A stretch of DNA of 64,000 nucleotides. Source: Tellurirhabdus bombi (GTDB taxonomy: Bacteria > Bacteroidota > Bacteroidia > Cytophagales > Spirosomataceae). Shown here one piece after another: positions 8,722-17,829 of the stretch. The translations under genes and the position numbers were made by a program. The DNA lies in the NCBI RefSeq assembly GCF_021484805.1, contig NZ_CP090557.1, forward strand, positions 186,001 through 250,000, written 5' to 3'. Below the pieces are notes generated by a model. The model saw only the letters and a program-made list of their open reading frames with translations. It did not search any database and had not been told where the DNA came from. The first letter of the stretch is position 1. Each line of letters opens with the position of its first letter.

Positions 8722-10112
8722 CGTTCCTGGCCAGTATTCTGCTTCTGCTCCAGTTTCTTACGGGTGCGGGCCTGCTGCTCTGGCTGCGTCCGGTTCAGTC
8801 GCGGGTTAGTTTTGTTGCGCTCTCACTGCTCGTTGGTTTAGGGATTAGTTCGGTGGTGCCGTTGGTCTTGGAAGTCGCCGCTATTCCGTTGCGGAGAACG
8901 ATTGTATTCCCGGCGGTCTTTTTGCTAATGATGCTTTGTAATTTCAATACAGTCAGAAAGCTATCTCATCTAAAACAAGTGTTTTCCCAGAAAGGCAGGG
9001 GCTTCCAACTTTGCGAACTTCCGTTGCTGGGACTGGTGGGTTATCTACTTTTCATTAGCGCCTGGAAAGCGGCCTGGTTTGCCAATATTTCGTTCGATGC
9101 AATTGTGGGACCCGATTTGGTAGCCACGTATGCCGTGCGGGAGGAGCAACTGGTTTCTTCTGTTTTCACGAAACACCTCCCCACTGCTTCGCTGTACAGC
9201 AACCAACCGTTTTACGCGCCCTTCACGGCGATGAGTCAAATCATGTACCTGCTGACGGGTCTGCCTTTTGGGAAGCTCTGGCTAACGGCCTTGGTGGTAG
9301 CCTTCAATCTATTTCTATACGCCGAACTGCGGCGGCTGGTGCATCCGCTTTTGCTTACGTTGCTTTTCGCGGTTTACTGGTGCACGCCTGAACTGTTTGC
9401 GTATACGTTTCTGATACAAACTGATTACAGCAACATGGCCTTCTTTGCCGCTTCGGTCTGGCTGCTTCACCGTTACTTTACTACTTCGAAAACAGGCGTT
9501 TTAGCTACGAGTATCTTATTGATGACGCTTGCTTGCTGGACGCGCACGGAAACGTTCTTTTTTGTGCCTATTGGCGTAGGATTTGTTTTTCAAAAAGAAT
9601 ATAAGCAGAATTGGCGGCGAGCCGTCAAGCTTAGCATTGGGATGATTCTTTTTCCAGCTTTAACCCTTCTTTGCTGGAACGTTGGTTTTATGCACTGGTA
9701 TTTGCCCACTGCCGCCAACACGGGAAGCAGCTTACTTACTTTCGCTTCGTTTGATTACCAGAAGACGTTTACCGCGATGAATAAGGACGTAATTTTGCGA
9801 CCGGATTACTGGAACTACCTCATCCCTTTCTTCGGCACGTTAACGCTCATCAATTTGCTCTTTTTTCGAGATCGGCGGGGTTTGTTCTTTTTAATCTGGC
9901 TGATCGGGTTGTACCTGATCTTCGGCTTAATTCTTCAGCACATCAACGGGGCTAATGTTGCTTATACCTTCCGGCGGGGGTTTTTCAAGGCCATTCCGCT
10001 GATGGTCATGTATCTGGCCTCATCCACCCTGTTTCAAAAAATGTCGCAGTGGCTGGATTCGATTAACCTAAGCCCCAACGGTCATTCCCACACCCCACAA
10101 CAGAACAAATAA
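8718..10112 (+). CDS. Polytopic membrane protein, possible GT-C-type glycosyltransferase
   Basis: This 464-residue protein has about ten to twelve hydrophobic helices and no recognisable soluble domain except a large loop at about residues 115-165 containing FDAIVGPDLVATYAVREEQL. That layout, a long first loop with acidic residues followed by many helices, resembles the GT-C superfamily (ArnT/PMT-like), but I cannot point to a conserved catalytic motif. It is coupled by an ATGA overlap to the preceding single-pass protein. Its last 45 bases overlap the 3' end of menA on the other strand. Confidence 0.7.
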   Translation: MTFLASILLLLQFLTGAGLLLWLRPVQSRVSFVALSLLVGLGISSVVPLVLEVAAIPLRRTIVFPAVFLLMMLCNFNTVRKLSHLKQVFSQKGRGFQLCELPLLGLVGYLLFISAWKAAWFANISFDAIVGPDLVATYAVREEQLVSSVFTKHLPTASLYSNQPFYAPFTAMSQIMYLLTGLPFGKLWLTALVVAFNLFLYAELRRLVHPLLLTLLFAVYWCTPELFAYTFLIQTDYSNMAFFAASVWLLHRYFTTSKTGVLATSILLMTLACWTRTETFFFVPIGVGFVFQKEYKQNWRRAVKLSIGMILFPALTLLCWNVGFMHWYLPTAANTGSSLLTFASFDYQKTFTAMNKDVILRPDYWNYLIPFFGTLTLINLLFFRDRRGLFFLIWLIGLYLIFGLILQHINGANVAYTFRRGFFKAIPLMVMYLASSTLFQKMSQWLDSINLSPNGHSHTPQQNK

Positions 10113-10970
10113 CAGCGTTGTCATGGCCAGTTGCCCCAGACGCGGGTTTAGTTCGCGGGCCTGCTGGTGATTCCCTACGGCGCGGCCATTCAGAATGAAC
10201 AACGGAAACGTAAGCAGGTATAAAAATTGCCAGCCCGTCGAAGCTGTCATAAAGGTATAAACCAGCGCACAAGCCATCCCACCCGACAGCAGCAGCCAGT
10301 GGTACTGGATAGCCCGCGCCCGGCCCAGCCGCACCGGAACCGAGTTTTTCCCCGTCTTGGCATCTGTCTCAATGTCCCGGATGTTGTTGATATTCAGCAC
10401 CCCGGTTGCGAATAGACCAACACTGGTCGCAGGGAGCAACAAGCGAAAATCAAAATTCTGAGTATGCATAAAATACGTGCCCAAAACGCCAACCCAGCCG
10501 AAGAAAAGCAAGACAGCAATATCACCGAAGCCACTATAGCCATACGGTTTTTTACCGTTGGTATACGCAATGGCAGCGCCAATACAGAGCAAGCCCAGCA
10601 CCAGAAAAGCCCAGAACACATTCGATGAAGCGCCACGCAACGCCTCGGCCAACAACCAGACGCCCGACATCAGCGAAAGTACCGATGTAATAATTACCCC
10701 AGTGAGCATTTTCTCTTTGGTAATCAGGCCCGTAGCAACCGCCCGACGCGGGCCAACGCGCTCTTCGGTGTCTTTACCACTAATGGCATCGCCATAGTCA
10801 TTGGCAAAGTTGGAAAGGATTTGAAGGAAAATGGTAGTCAGAGCCGCCAGAATGGCAATCAACCAACTAAAGTGACCCGCCGCTGCGGCCAGAAAGCTGC
10901 CTAAAATAATGCTGGCCAGAGCCAGTGGCAACGTACGCGGCCGCGCTGCTGCCAACCAGTTTTTTGTCAT
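10068..10970 (-). CDS. menA: 1,4-dihydroxy-2-naphthoate polyprenyltransferase
   Basis: MenA attaches a polyprenyl chain to 1,4-dihydroxy-2-naphthoate in the membrane, giving demethylmenaquinone. The 300-residue UbiA-superfamily protein carries the Asp-rich prenyl-diphosphate motif NDYGDAISGKD (residues 57-67) followed by TEERVGPRRAVATGLI, which distinguishes MenA from other UbiA proteins. A second Asp-rich region, NINNIRDIETDAKTGKNS, lies near the middle. I start at ATG 10970 (MTKNWLAAARPRTLPLA); the frame extends to 11021, but that extra segment does not look like MenA. The 3' end overlaps the converging membrane gene by 45 bases. Confidence 0.95.
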   Translation of the reverse strand: MTKNWLAAARPRTLPLALASIILGSFLAAAAGHFSWLIAILAALTTIFLQILSNFANDYGDAISGKDTEERVGPRRAVATGLITKEKMLTGVIITSVLSLMSGVWLLAEALRGASSNVFWAFLVLGLLCIGAAIAYTNGKKPYGYSGFGDIAVLLFFGWVGVLGTYFMHTQNFDFRLLLPATSVGLFATGVLNINNIRDIETDAKTGKNSVPVRLGRARAIQYHWLLLSGGMACALVYTFMTASTGWQFLYLLTFPLFILNGRAVGNHQQARELNPRLGQLAMTTLLFVLLWGVGMTVGA

Positions 10971-11051
10971 GGTAAAGAGCGAAAACAGGAAAGAGCGAAA
11001 GAGTGACCCGCTATGCCGCAATCACGCTTTCGCTCTTCCATCCTTTCAATA

Positions 11052-11669
11052 TTAGATTCCGATCGCTTTCTTGAACTCTTCGTCGGTTGGTTTCACCTTC
11101 GAGGCGAAGAAGTGCGTTAATTCACCTTTTTCGTTAATAACGTATTTGCAGAAATTCCAGGTAGGAACTTTATCGTTCCAGCCGTTCATCGACTTATCAG
11201 ACAGCCATTTGTAAATGGGAGCCTGGTTTTCGCCGATTACGTCTACTTTCTCAAACATCGGAAATGTGACGCCATAATTCTTTTTGCAGAACTCAGCAAT
11301 TTCCTCGTTTGTGCCCGGATCCTGGCTTTTAAAGTTGTTGGCCGGGAAACCCAATACAACTACTTTATCGCCATGTGCTTTGTAAAAAGCTTCCCAATCT
11401 TCAAATTGGGGCGTAAAACCACATTTGGACGCCGTATTCAGAACAACCACTTTTTTACCCCGAAACTGCTTCAACGAAACGGCTTTGCCTTCGATGGTTT
11501 TTACGGTAAAATCGTACAATGTTTTAGTCGGAGCCGCCGCCGATTCCGGGCGCACAGCTACTTCGCTTTTGTCGCTCAACAGAAATTTAATGATTGGTTT
11601 TACAGACACAAAACTTGATAATACTACGGCTAAAACAACGCTAGACGCAATCAGAATTGACTTTTTCAT
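11052..11669 (-). CDS. Glutathione-peroxidase-family thiol peroxidase, membrane-anchored or exported
   Basis: This 205-residue protein reduces hydroperoxides, probably with thioredoxin as partner as in other Cys-type GPx proteins. An N-terminal hydrophobic segment (about residues 4-20) suggests export or a membrane anchor. The peroxidatic cysteine is C83 in NTASKCGFTPQ. The Trp-Asn pair is present in WNFCKY. The position that is normally the catalytic Gln (FPxNQF) reads FPANNF, so Gln is replaced by Asn. A candidate resolving cysteine is in EFCKKNYGVTFP. It lies just upstream of menA on the same strand. Confidence 0.93.
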   Translation of the reverse strand: MKKSILIASSVVLAVVLSSFVSVKPIIKFLLSDKSEVAVRPESAAAPTKTLYDFTVKTIEGKAVSLKQFRGKKVVVLNTASKCGFTPQFEDWEAFYKAHGDKVVVLGFPANNFKSQDPGTNEEIAEFCKKNYGVTFPMFEKVDVIGENQAPIYKWLSDKSMNGWNDKVPTWNFCKYVINEKGELTHFFASKVKPTDEEFKKAIGI

Positions 11670-11800
11670 AATGTCTCTACAACGTTACCGCTGTCCCTTT
11701 TTGTTAGTTAAAATGAAAGATTCTGTATCATTCAAAGAGAACACAGCAGGACGTTTCGCCGGTTGGTCGCCGTAGTGACGCGATGCTGTGCGGTACTTAG

Positions 11801-13594
11801 CTACATCTTGATTGGTACTTCAATTCCTAATAACTGCATTGCTTTCTGGATAGTTTCGGCCACGGCGTACGAAATTGCCACGCGCACCTTCTGCTTGGTC
11901 AGGTCCGTTTCGGAAAGAATTGAAAGCTCGGCGTAAAACTGGTTATACGTCTTAGCCAGGTCGTAGGCATATTGCGCCAGATAAGACGGGGCGTAGTCGG
12001 CACCCGCTTCGGCGATGCGTTGCGGGTATTCGTTCAGCAGAAAGATAATCTGTTGTTCGATGACCGACAGTTCAACCTGCTCGATGGCCTGCGTCCGGCT
12101 GTGTCCCATTTGTTCGGCTTTCCGAAGAACCGACCGAATCCGGGCGTGCGTGTACTGAATAAATGGTCCAGTATGACCTTGAAAGTCAATGGATTCCTGC
12201 GGATTGAAGAGCATCCGTTTTTTAGGCTCTACCTTCAGCAGATAATATTTTAGGGCACCCAGCGCCAGCATGTGATACAGGGCCTTTGCTTCGTCGCTGT
12301 CAAAGTCTTCGATTTTGCCCAGGTCGCGCGTGCGTCCCTCGGCGGTTTCGTACATCGACTGCACCAGTTCATCGCCATCTACCACGGTTCCTTCCCGCGA
12401 CTTCATTTTGCCGCTTGGCAAATCAACCATGCCATACGACAGGTGGTAACATCCGTTGGCGTACGGACGGCCAAGCCGCTTCAGGATGGCAAACAGAACG
12501 TCGAAATGGTAATCCTGCTCATTGCCAACCACCCAGATTGCTTTGTCGTTGTGGTAGTCCTGGAACTTCAGGTCAGTGGTTCCCAAATCCTGGGTTATGT
12601 AAACCGACGTACCATCGGAGCGCAGCACCAGCTTATGGTCCAACCCTTCTTCGGTCAGGTCGATCCAGACAGAGCCGTCTTCTTTCCGGTAGAAAACCCC
12701 TTTTTCCAGCCCTTCTTCGATCACGTCTTTCCCGAGTACGTACGTCTGCGATTCGTAGTACGTTTTATCGAAGGAAACACCAATTTTTCGGTACGTTTCG
12801 TTAAATCCGGCGTACACCCACTCGTTCATCTGCTTCCAGAGAGCGATGGTTTCTGGATCGCCCTGCTCCCACTTGCGGAGCATTTCCTGCGCTTCCAGCA
12901 TAAAAGGAGCCTTCTTTTCAGCTTCCTCTTTGGCCATGCCCCCCGCCACTAACTCACCAATCTGTTGTTTGTATTCTTTGTCAAAAAGGACGTAGTATTT
13001 TCCAATCAGGTGGTCGCCCTTCATCCCCGACGACTCCGGCGTTTCGGCGCGGCCCGACGAATCGGTGCCAAATTTCTGGTATGCCAGCATCGACTTACAG
13101 ATGTGAATACCCCGGTCGTTGACCAGACAGGCTTTCACCACATCATAGCCGCTGGCTTTCAGGATCTCCGCTACCGAAGCGCCCAAGAAATTGTTGCGCA
13201 AGTGGCCTAAGTGCAGGGGTTTGTTGGTATTTGGGGAGGAAAACTCAACCATCACCGACTGGCCTTTCGACAGCAGTTGGCCGAACGACGGATTGCTCAG
13301 CAGGTCGTTCAGGGCATCGACCCAAAGTGAATCCGACAGACTTAGGTTCAGAAAACCCTGTACTACATTATACCGGCTCACAATGGCCGAATTGTCGAGC
13401 AGGTATTTACCAATTGCTTCGCCGATGGCTGCCGGAGCCTGGCGCAACGCTTTGGTCAACGAAAAAGTAACAAACGTATACAGACCCTCAAAATCTTTTC
13501 GGGTCGGTTGCAGGATAATTTCTTCAGTGGTAACCCCAAACTGCGCCGAGATAGCCCGGCTTATATCATCTTTTAGTAGCTGTTGAATGTCCAT
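11801..13594 (-). CDS. argS: Arginyl-tRNA synthetase
   Basis: This cytoplasmic class I synthetase charges tRNA-Arg. The 597-residue protein has the N-terminal Add-1 domain (about 1-100), the signature HLGH at residues 128-131 in NTNKPLHLGHLRNN, and the KMSK-like segment SGKMKSREGTVV. The DALR anticodon-binding domain closes the protein (YTHARIRSVLRK, then about 480-597). Length and motifs are ordinary. A TAnnTTTG element precedes it on the minus strand. The 131 bases between its stop and the peroxidase start hold nothing I can identify. Confidence 0.97.
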   Translation of the reverse strand: MDIQQLLKDDISRAISAQFGVTTEEIILQPTRKDFEGLYTFVTFSLTKALRQAPAAIGEAIGKYLLDNSAIVSRYNVVQGFLNLSLSDSLWVDALNDLLSNPSFGQLLSKGQSVMVEFSSPNTNKPLHLGHLRNNFLGASVAEILKASGYDVVKACLVNDRGIHICKSMLAYQKFGTDSSGRAETPESSGMKGDHLIGKYYVLFDKEYKQQIGELVAGGMAKEEAEKKAPFMLEAQEMLRKWEQGDPETIALWKQMNEWVYAGFNETYRKIGVSFDKTYYESQTYVLGKDVIEEGLEKGVFYRKEDGSVWIDLTEEGLDHKLVLRSDGTSVYITQDLGTTDLKFQDYHNDKAIWVVGNEQDYHFDVLFAILKRLGRPYANGCYHLSYGMVDLPSGKMKSREGTVVDGDELVQSMYETAEGRTRDLGKIEDFDSDEAKALYHMLALGALKYYLLKVEPKKRMLFNPQESIDFQGHTGPFIQYTHARIRSVLRKAEQMGHSRTQAIEQVELSVIEQQIIFLLNEYPQRIAEAGADYAPSYLAQYAYDLAKTYNQFYAELSILSETDLTKQKVRVAISYAVAETIQKAMQLLGIEVPIKM

Positions 13595-13616
13595 TCGATG
13601 GGAATTGTTCCGGCGG

Positions 13617-13624
13617 CAAAAGTA
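13617..13624 (-). promoter_or_regulatory. Probable -7 element of argS
   Basis: The minus strand reads TACTTTTG, fitting TAnnTTTG, 22 bases before the argS ATG. Confidence 0.5.
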
Positions 13625-13682
13625 CGGTAAAAAATGGTATGTGCAGTACTTTACATAACATAGCCGTTTATTCGGACCAAAA

Positions 13683-13690
13683 TACTTTTG
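13683..13690 (+). promoter_or_regulatory. Possible -7 element of the secreted unknown gene
   Basis: TACTTTTG matches TAnnTTTG about 50 bases before ATG 13740. No -33 TTG is seen at 19-base spacing. Confidence 0.4.
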
Positions 13691-13739
13691 ACCATTGCCT
13701 GATCTTCGTTAACTTTAGTGATATTAAACCAATAGCTTG

Positions 13740-15317
13740 ATGTTCAGACATCTCCCCTTAACCCTTCTGGCTTGGCTTCTGCTCACGGTTAGTTCTGCGC
13801 TGGCGCAGTTAGAACCGTCTGTACGAGTCGAATTACCAACCAGTGACCGCTCAGAAGATACCTTCGATGTGCTTCCTCTGGGCGAGCGTGGCGTGCTGGT
13901 TACAGTTCGGCACGATGATATTTATTCGTCACGCTCCAACCGAGTTTCTTTCCTTAAATATGATGACAATCTGAAGCTTATCTGGCATAGCGGCTATAAG
14001 ATTGAAAGTTATTTTGAACCCGTTCTGACGCATCTGTCCTCGCATTATTTTTATTGGCTTCTGCGCGAACCCAGCACCGAACATTTCGCGGTATTGCGGA
14101 TTAATCTGGAAGATGGGCACGCGGAAATTTTTAAAGGCAACTTGCTGACGCAACTGGAAATTCAGCAATTTAAGGTGCTCGACAACATGGCTTATATCGG
14201 TGGTAATTACCGGAATCGGCCTATGGTTCTTTCTTTTTCCTTCTTCGACAACTCGGCCAAAGTCCTTCCCGGACTGTATGTCAACCACATTCAGCTCAAT
14301 AACATCGAGGTCGATGAAGAACGGCGGCTCGTGCACGTGATGACCGACGCCACGCACAAACGCAACTGTGAATTTACGGTTCAAACGTATTCGTACGAAG
14401 GAAAGCTTTTGCGTACGGTTAATATGGATGGGATGAAGCACAGCCTTATTACCGGTAAAATTCTTCCTATCAACGACGATGAATCTCTGCTGGTTGGTAA
14501 CTATTCGGTCGATTGCACGCCCTACTCGCAGGGGCTTTACGTAGCGCACATTCGGAACGGCGAGGTCGTTACTGACGAAACAAAATACATTGATTTTTCG
14601 CAGCTAAAAAACTTCTTTAATTACCTGAAACCCAAGCGCCAGGAAAAAATGCTAGCGCGAATTGACCGCCGACAAGGCCAGGGTAAAAACGTAAAATTTC
14701 GCTACCGGATTCTGGTTCACGACCTGGTTCCAACCGAAAACGGGTTGATGCTCATTGCCGAGGTTTATTACCCGCAGTACAAAGGAAGTGGGAGCGCATC
14801 AGCCGTTTCTTACGCGAACCGCTTGCGCTCGTTTGATCGGCATCAGGAAGGTTTTCGCTATACGCACGCTTTCTTATGCGGCTTTGACAAGAGCGGTAAA
14901 CTGCTGTGGGACAACTGCCTCGCTATTCAGGATGTGATCAGTCACGAGCTTCACCCCATGGTGCAGGTGTCTCGCCAGGGCGATATGACCGTGCTGGCTT
15001 ATCCGCAGGAAGGCGAGATCAACGCGGGCGTTATTGAAGGTGATAAAATCTTACAGGAACGCCAGAACTTCTCCATGAAGAAGTTGTCCGAAAATGAAAA
15101 AGTAGTTTACTCGGAGCAGGATCAACTGGAAGCCTGGTTTGGGCAGTATTTTCTGGCCTACGGATTTCAGAAAATCAGCCACGACAAACGCATTGGTCCG
15201 CCGCGTGAAGTATTTTACATCAATAAGCTCACCTATAGCACCAAAGACCTGGGCAAATCGGCTGATGCGCCGGATGCAGAATCAGCTACCCAAAAAACTT
15301 CCGGATCAGGACGATAA
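13740..15317 (+). CDS. Secreted protein of unknown function, possibly beta-propeller
   Basis: I do not recognise a named family. The 525-residue protein starts with a clear signal peptide (MFRHLPLTLLAWLLLTVSSALAQ). The rest is rich in beta-strand-like repeats with aromatic and charged residues (VLVTVRHDD, FAVLRINLEDG, MAYIGGNYR, LLVGNYSVDC), as expected for a propeller-type surface or periplasmic protein. A TTG at 13737 directly precedes the chosen ATG. The last 32 bases overlap the 3' end of the DUF2905 gene on the opposite strand. Confidence 0.75.
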   Translation: MFRHLPLTLLAWLLLTVSSALAQLEPSVRVELPTSDRSEDTFDVLPLGERGVLVTVRHDDIYSSRSNRVSFLKYDDNLKLIWHSGYKIESYFEPVLTHLSSHYFYWLLREPSTEHFAVLRINLEDGHAEIFKGNLLTQLEIQQFKVLDNMAYIGGNYRNRPMVLSFSFFDNSAKVLPGLYVNHIQLNNIEVDEERRLVHVMTDATHKRNCEFTVQTYSYEGKLLRTVNMDGMKHSLITGKILPINDDESLLVGNYSVDCTPYSQGLYVAHIRNGEVVTDETKYIDFSQLKNFFNYLKPKRQEKMLARIDRRQGQGKNVKFRYRILVHDLVPTENGLMLIAEVYYPQYKGSGSASAVSYANRLRSFDRHQEGFRYTHAFLCGFDKSGKLLWDNCLAIQDVISHELHPMVQVSRQGDMTVLAYPQEGEINAGVIEGDKILQERQNFSMKKLSENEKVVYSEQDQLEAWFGQYFLAYGFQKISHDKRIGPPREVFYINKLTYSTKDLGKSADAPDAESATQKTSGSGR

Positions 15318-15513
15318 TCAAATTAAGCAGCAGGCTGACCACAAGGCAGGTCACGATGGGAAAATAAAATCCACCGTTCTTGCCTTCTACGCGGATATCG
15401 CCGGGCAGGCGACCCAGCCAGCTTAATTTGTCGCCAAAAAAATAGATGATAACGCCCACCGCCAGAACGAGCAGGCCAATCAGAATGATTGTTTTACCGA
15501 CGGAAGGACTCAT
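15286..15513 (-). CDS. DUF2905 family small membrane protein
   Basis: This 75-residue protein has two membrane helices (about residues 7-25 and 50-68) separated by a conserved loop, LSWLGRLPGDIRVEGKNGGF, that defines DUF2905. The function is unknown. The 3' end overlaps the convergent secreted-protein gene by 32 bases. Confidence 0.9.
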   Translation of the reverse strand: MSPSVGKTIILIGLLVLAVGVIIYFFGDKLSWLGRLPGDIRVEGKNGGFYFPIVTCLVVSLLLNLIIVLIRKFFG

Positions 15514-15603
15514 AACTTAATAAGCAGATTTAAGGAGTAAAGTTACGCATACCGCTGTAACCTTAGCCATTAAATCTGCTTATCAAAGAAGGCAACTTAT
15601 TTA

Positions 15604-15909
15604 TTAGTAAACACTCAGTTGTTTTTGCGTAGCGGCCGCTGTCAGCATCAATACGGGTATGCGGCGTAATTCAGGATCTGCCTTCAACTCTTTTAGCTTA
15701 AGCAGTTGATCGATTTCTGCATTGTCGCATTCATCCAATAAAATCAGTTGCGGCCATGCACTCTCTGACTGGCTGGCCAATTCATCCTGCAAAGGTGCGT
15801 CCGATGTTCTGAAGGTTACCCGGTGATGCGGGTACTGAAAATTTAAATGCCGATGTAAGGCGGGGGCTTCTTCTTTTTTCTTGTCCGTAACTACAATAAT
15901 GTGTCTCAT
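15604..15909 (-). CDS. Truncated, degenerate response-regulator receiver domain
   Basis: The 101-residue protein aligns with CheY-like receivers: beta-1 RHIIVVTDKKKEE, beta-3 PQLILLDE with the candidate phospho-acceptor D59, and a beta-4 region RRIPVLMLTAAATQKQLS. The acidic pocket after beta-1 is reduced to T-D instead of the usual D-D. The MP loop after D59 is missing (ECDNAEID). The chain stops before beta-5, so the invariant Lys of the KP motif is absent. No frame downstream of the stop restores it. It may be a non-phosphorylatable pseudo-receiver or a decaying gene. Start chosen at ATG 15909; TTG 15924 is possible. Confidence 0.65.
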   Translation of the reverse strand: MRHIIVVTDKKKEEAPALHRHLNFQYPHHRVTFRTSDAPLQDELASQSESAWPQLILLDECDNAEIDQLLKLKELKADPELRRIPVLMLTAAATQKQLSVY

Positions 15910-16235
15910 CGCTTGTACTGCCAACTCTGTTTAATAAGGTTGAGTCTTATATAGGGTCAAATGTATTACGCATATAAACTGTCTTACTGTCAAAATTTAT
16001 CAAGTTACGAGCGGAAATTATCATTGTTTACTACAAGGTGGATCGTAGTACTCTGCTAAGTTACGAAGCGATGGTTAAAGAATAATCGCCCATTTAAAGA
16101 TTAGTCGAAAAATACAATTCATTCTATCAACCACCCTATAATGACTGTTTTTATATGAAAATAAAATAAAAATCCCCACCTATTATTGAACAAGTGGGGA
16201 TATACGCAGAAATATTTTACAATAGGACTTTTTTA
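15910..16235. other. Intergenic stretch without a gene
   Basis: About 325 AT-rich bases separate the receiver gene from the GH140-like gene. Apart from the minus-strand terminator at 16160-16200 I see no coding frame, repeat or RNA gene. Confidence 0.6.
16160..16200 (-). terminator. Intrinsic terminator of the GH140-like gene
   Basis: A 7-bp stem (tccccac, 16173-16179, with gtgggga, 16194-16200) and a 14-base loop is followed on the minus strand by a T-rich run. Confidence 0.8.
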
Positions 16236-17657
16236 TTATTTGCGCTTTAGCCCATAGCCCGCAAAAGAGGCTTTGGCATCATCTATGACCAGGACCCAGT
16301 CGGTACCAGGACCCGCTGCATAAGGCTTAAACTCCTGTTTTCCCGTGTTTGGAAAAGTCCCGATCAGCTCGGTTCGGCCATCGCGCGGATTAAACCAGTA
16401 GGCCAATAATAGCGGGGCCGCTTTCAGGCGAGCCAGATCGAGTGTCAACGGACGACCGTGCGGCGTATAGGCAAAAAGAAAATTATCATCTTCCGAAACG
16501 GCCACCATTTGGTAACCGCCATCCTCTGGATTTGCGTTCAGGATAAGGCTCTGGTCGGGCATCAGGCGCGTCCAGGGATGCGACTCATACAAGCGACGCA
16601 TGTACCCCACCTGAAAAGCGCCTGGCAAGTCCATCGCCCGTGCCCACTGAGTTCGGGCTACCGAAATTGGCTCATTCCGGTCTTTATCGAAGAACTGCCA
16701 GATGTTGTGGTTGCCGTATGTATGACCGCACCCGCCCGCCAGCATGGCCCACCAGGCTGCCTGCCGCACATCGAAATCGTCGAAATAACCTTGCTGGGGC
16801 TTCCAGTCAACGGGGTGATCTTCGTAGCGGGGCTCCCCGTCCAGGGTTGGCTTCACCGGAAACAGGCTGTAATTCTGGCGCTGCATCACGTAGCTTTTCT
16901 GGTTGCGTGCACTGTGGCCCGACTGAAACATGTTGATGTTTAGCCAAGGATCGGAATGGAAAAATCCCGCCGAGTTGCTGTTACCCTGCGGATGATAGGT
17001 CATCAATTTAGTCCCTCCATCTCCTTTTTTAATCCCTTCCGCCATCGCTCTGACAGTAACCATGCGCTGTTCACCCTCGGGATTGCGGTCGCCACCCAAT
17101 ATCCAGATAATTGGTTTGCTTTTATAACGCCGCCCCAAATATTCGCCGTAGACCCGCGCATTGGCCGTATTAAAAATCTCTGGCCCCTTCCCCCACTTTT
17201 TATTGAATTTATCGCCCCAGGTCGGCAAAAGGCCAATAACGAGTCCTAATTCTGCCGCCCGGTTAATCACCCAATCGACATGCTGAAAATACGCTTCGTT
17301 TGGTTGCGCCGGATCGTTGCCTTTGAGCGGCAAAGCGCCGTATTGATTGGGTTGTGTAAGCCCGTCCAGTTCTGCCAGTACAACCGCCTGAATGACCGTA
17401 AAGCCCTTGGCCGCGCGGTTTTTCAGGTACAGATCGGCTTCTTCCCGTGTCAGGCGGTGAAACAATTCCCAGGCCGTATCTCCCAACCAGAAAAAGGGTT
17501 TCTGATCACCGCGCATGATGTAGCGCTTGTCTTTAATGATGTACAGTTTAGTTAGTGGAGCTGCTCCTTTTTGAGCCGGAGCGGGTTTACGCGTTTGCGC
17601 ATAGAGACCTGTCGTACAAATTATTATACACAGAACTGCCGTTAATAATTTATGCAT
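16236..17657 (-). CDS. Secreted GH140-like (apiosidase-type) glycoside hydrolase, DUF4038
   Basis: This 473-residue protein has a signal peptide (MHKLLTAVLCIIICTTGLYA) starting at ATG 17657; the frame extends to 17693. The DUF4038/GH140 TIM barrel begins at FFWLGDTAWELFHRLTREEAD (about residue 56). Candidate catalytic acids are D190 in WILGGDRNP and E275 in TLDGEPRYE. A small C-terminal Ig-like domain (about 390-473, collagen-binding-2-like) has YWFNPRDGR. GH140 founding members release apiose from rhamnogalacturonan II. Many relatives have other or unknown substrates, so pectin or plant glycoside use is an inference. Confidence 0.88.
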   Translation of the reverse strand: MHKLLTAVLCIIICTTGLYAQTRKPAPAQKGAAPLTKLYIIKDKRYIMRGDQKPFFWLGDTAWELFHRLTREEADLYLKNRAAKGFTVIQAVVLAELDGLTQPNQYGALPLKGNDPAQPNEAYFQHVDWVINRAAELGLVIGLLPTWGDKFNKKWGKGPEIFNTANARVYGEYLGRRYKSKPIIWILGGDRNPEGEQRMVTVRAMAEGIKKGDGGTKLMTYHPQGNSNSAGFFHSDPWLNINMFQSGHSARNQKSYVMQRQNYSLFPVKPTLDGEPRYEDHPVDWKPQQGYFDDFDVRQAAWWAMLAGGCGHTYGNHNIWQFFDKDRNEPISVARTQWARAMDLPGAFQVGYMRRLYESHPWTRLMPDQSLILNANPEDGGYQMVAVSEDDNFLFAYTPHGRPLTLDLARLKAAPLLLAYWFNPRDGRTELIGTFPNTGKQEFKPYAAGPGTDWVLVIDDAKASFAGYGLKRK

Positions 17658-17807
17658 AAATAAAATGGTAGGTAATCCGTCACTGCCAGCCAATGCCTGC
17701 GGGCGCTTGGTAAAAAAAATAGCAAAGGGGCCGGACGAAACTGGTTATTTTTGGTGAAAATAACCACGTTCTTATCACCTACCAAACGCCATTCCAAAAA
17801 CTTGCCG

Positions 17808-17815
17808 TACTTTTG
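17808..17815 (+). promoter_or_regulatory. Probable -7 element of the YrdC-like/CCA operon
   Basis: TACTTTTG matches TAnnTTTG, 14 bases before ATG 17830, so the leader would be very short. Confidence 0.5.
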
Positions 17816-17829
17816 CAGGTTATAAAACC

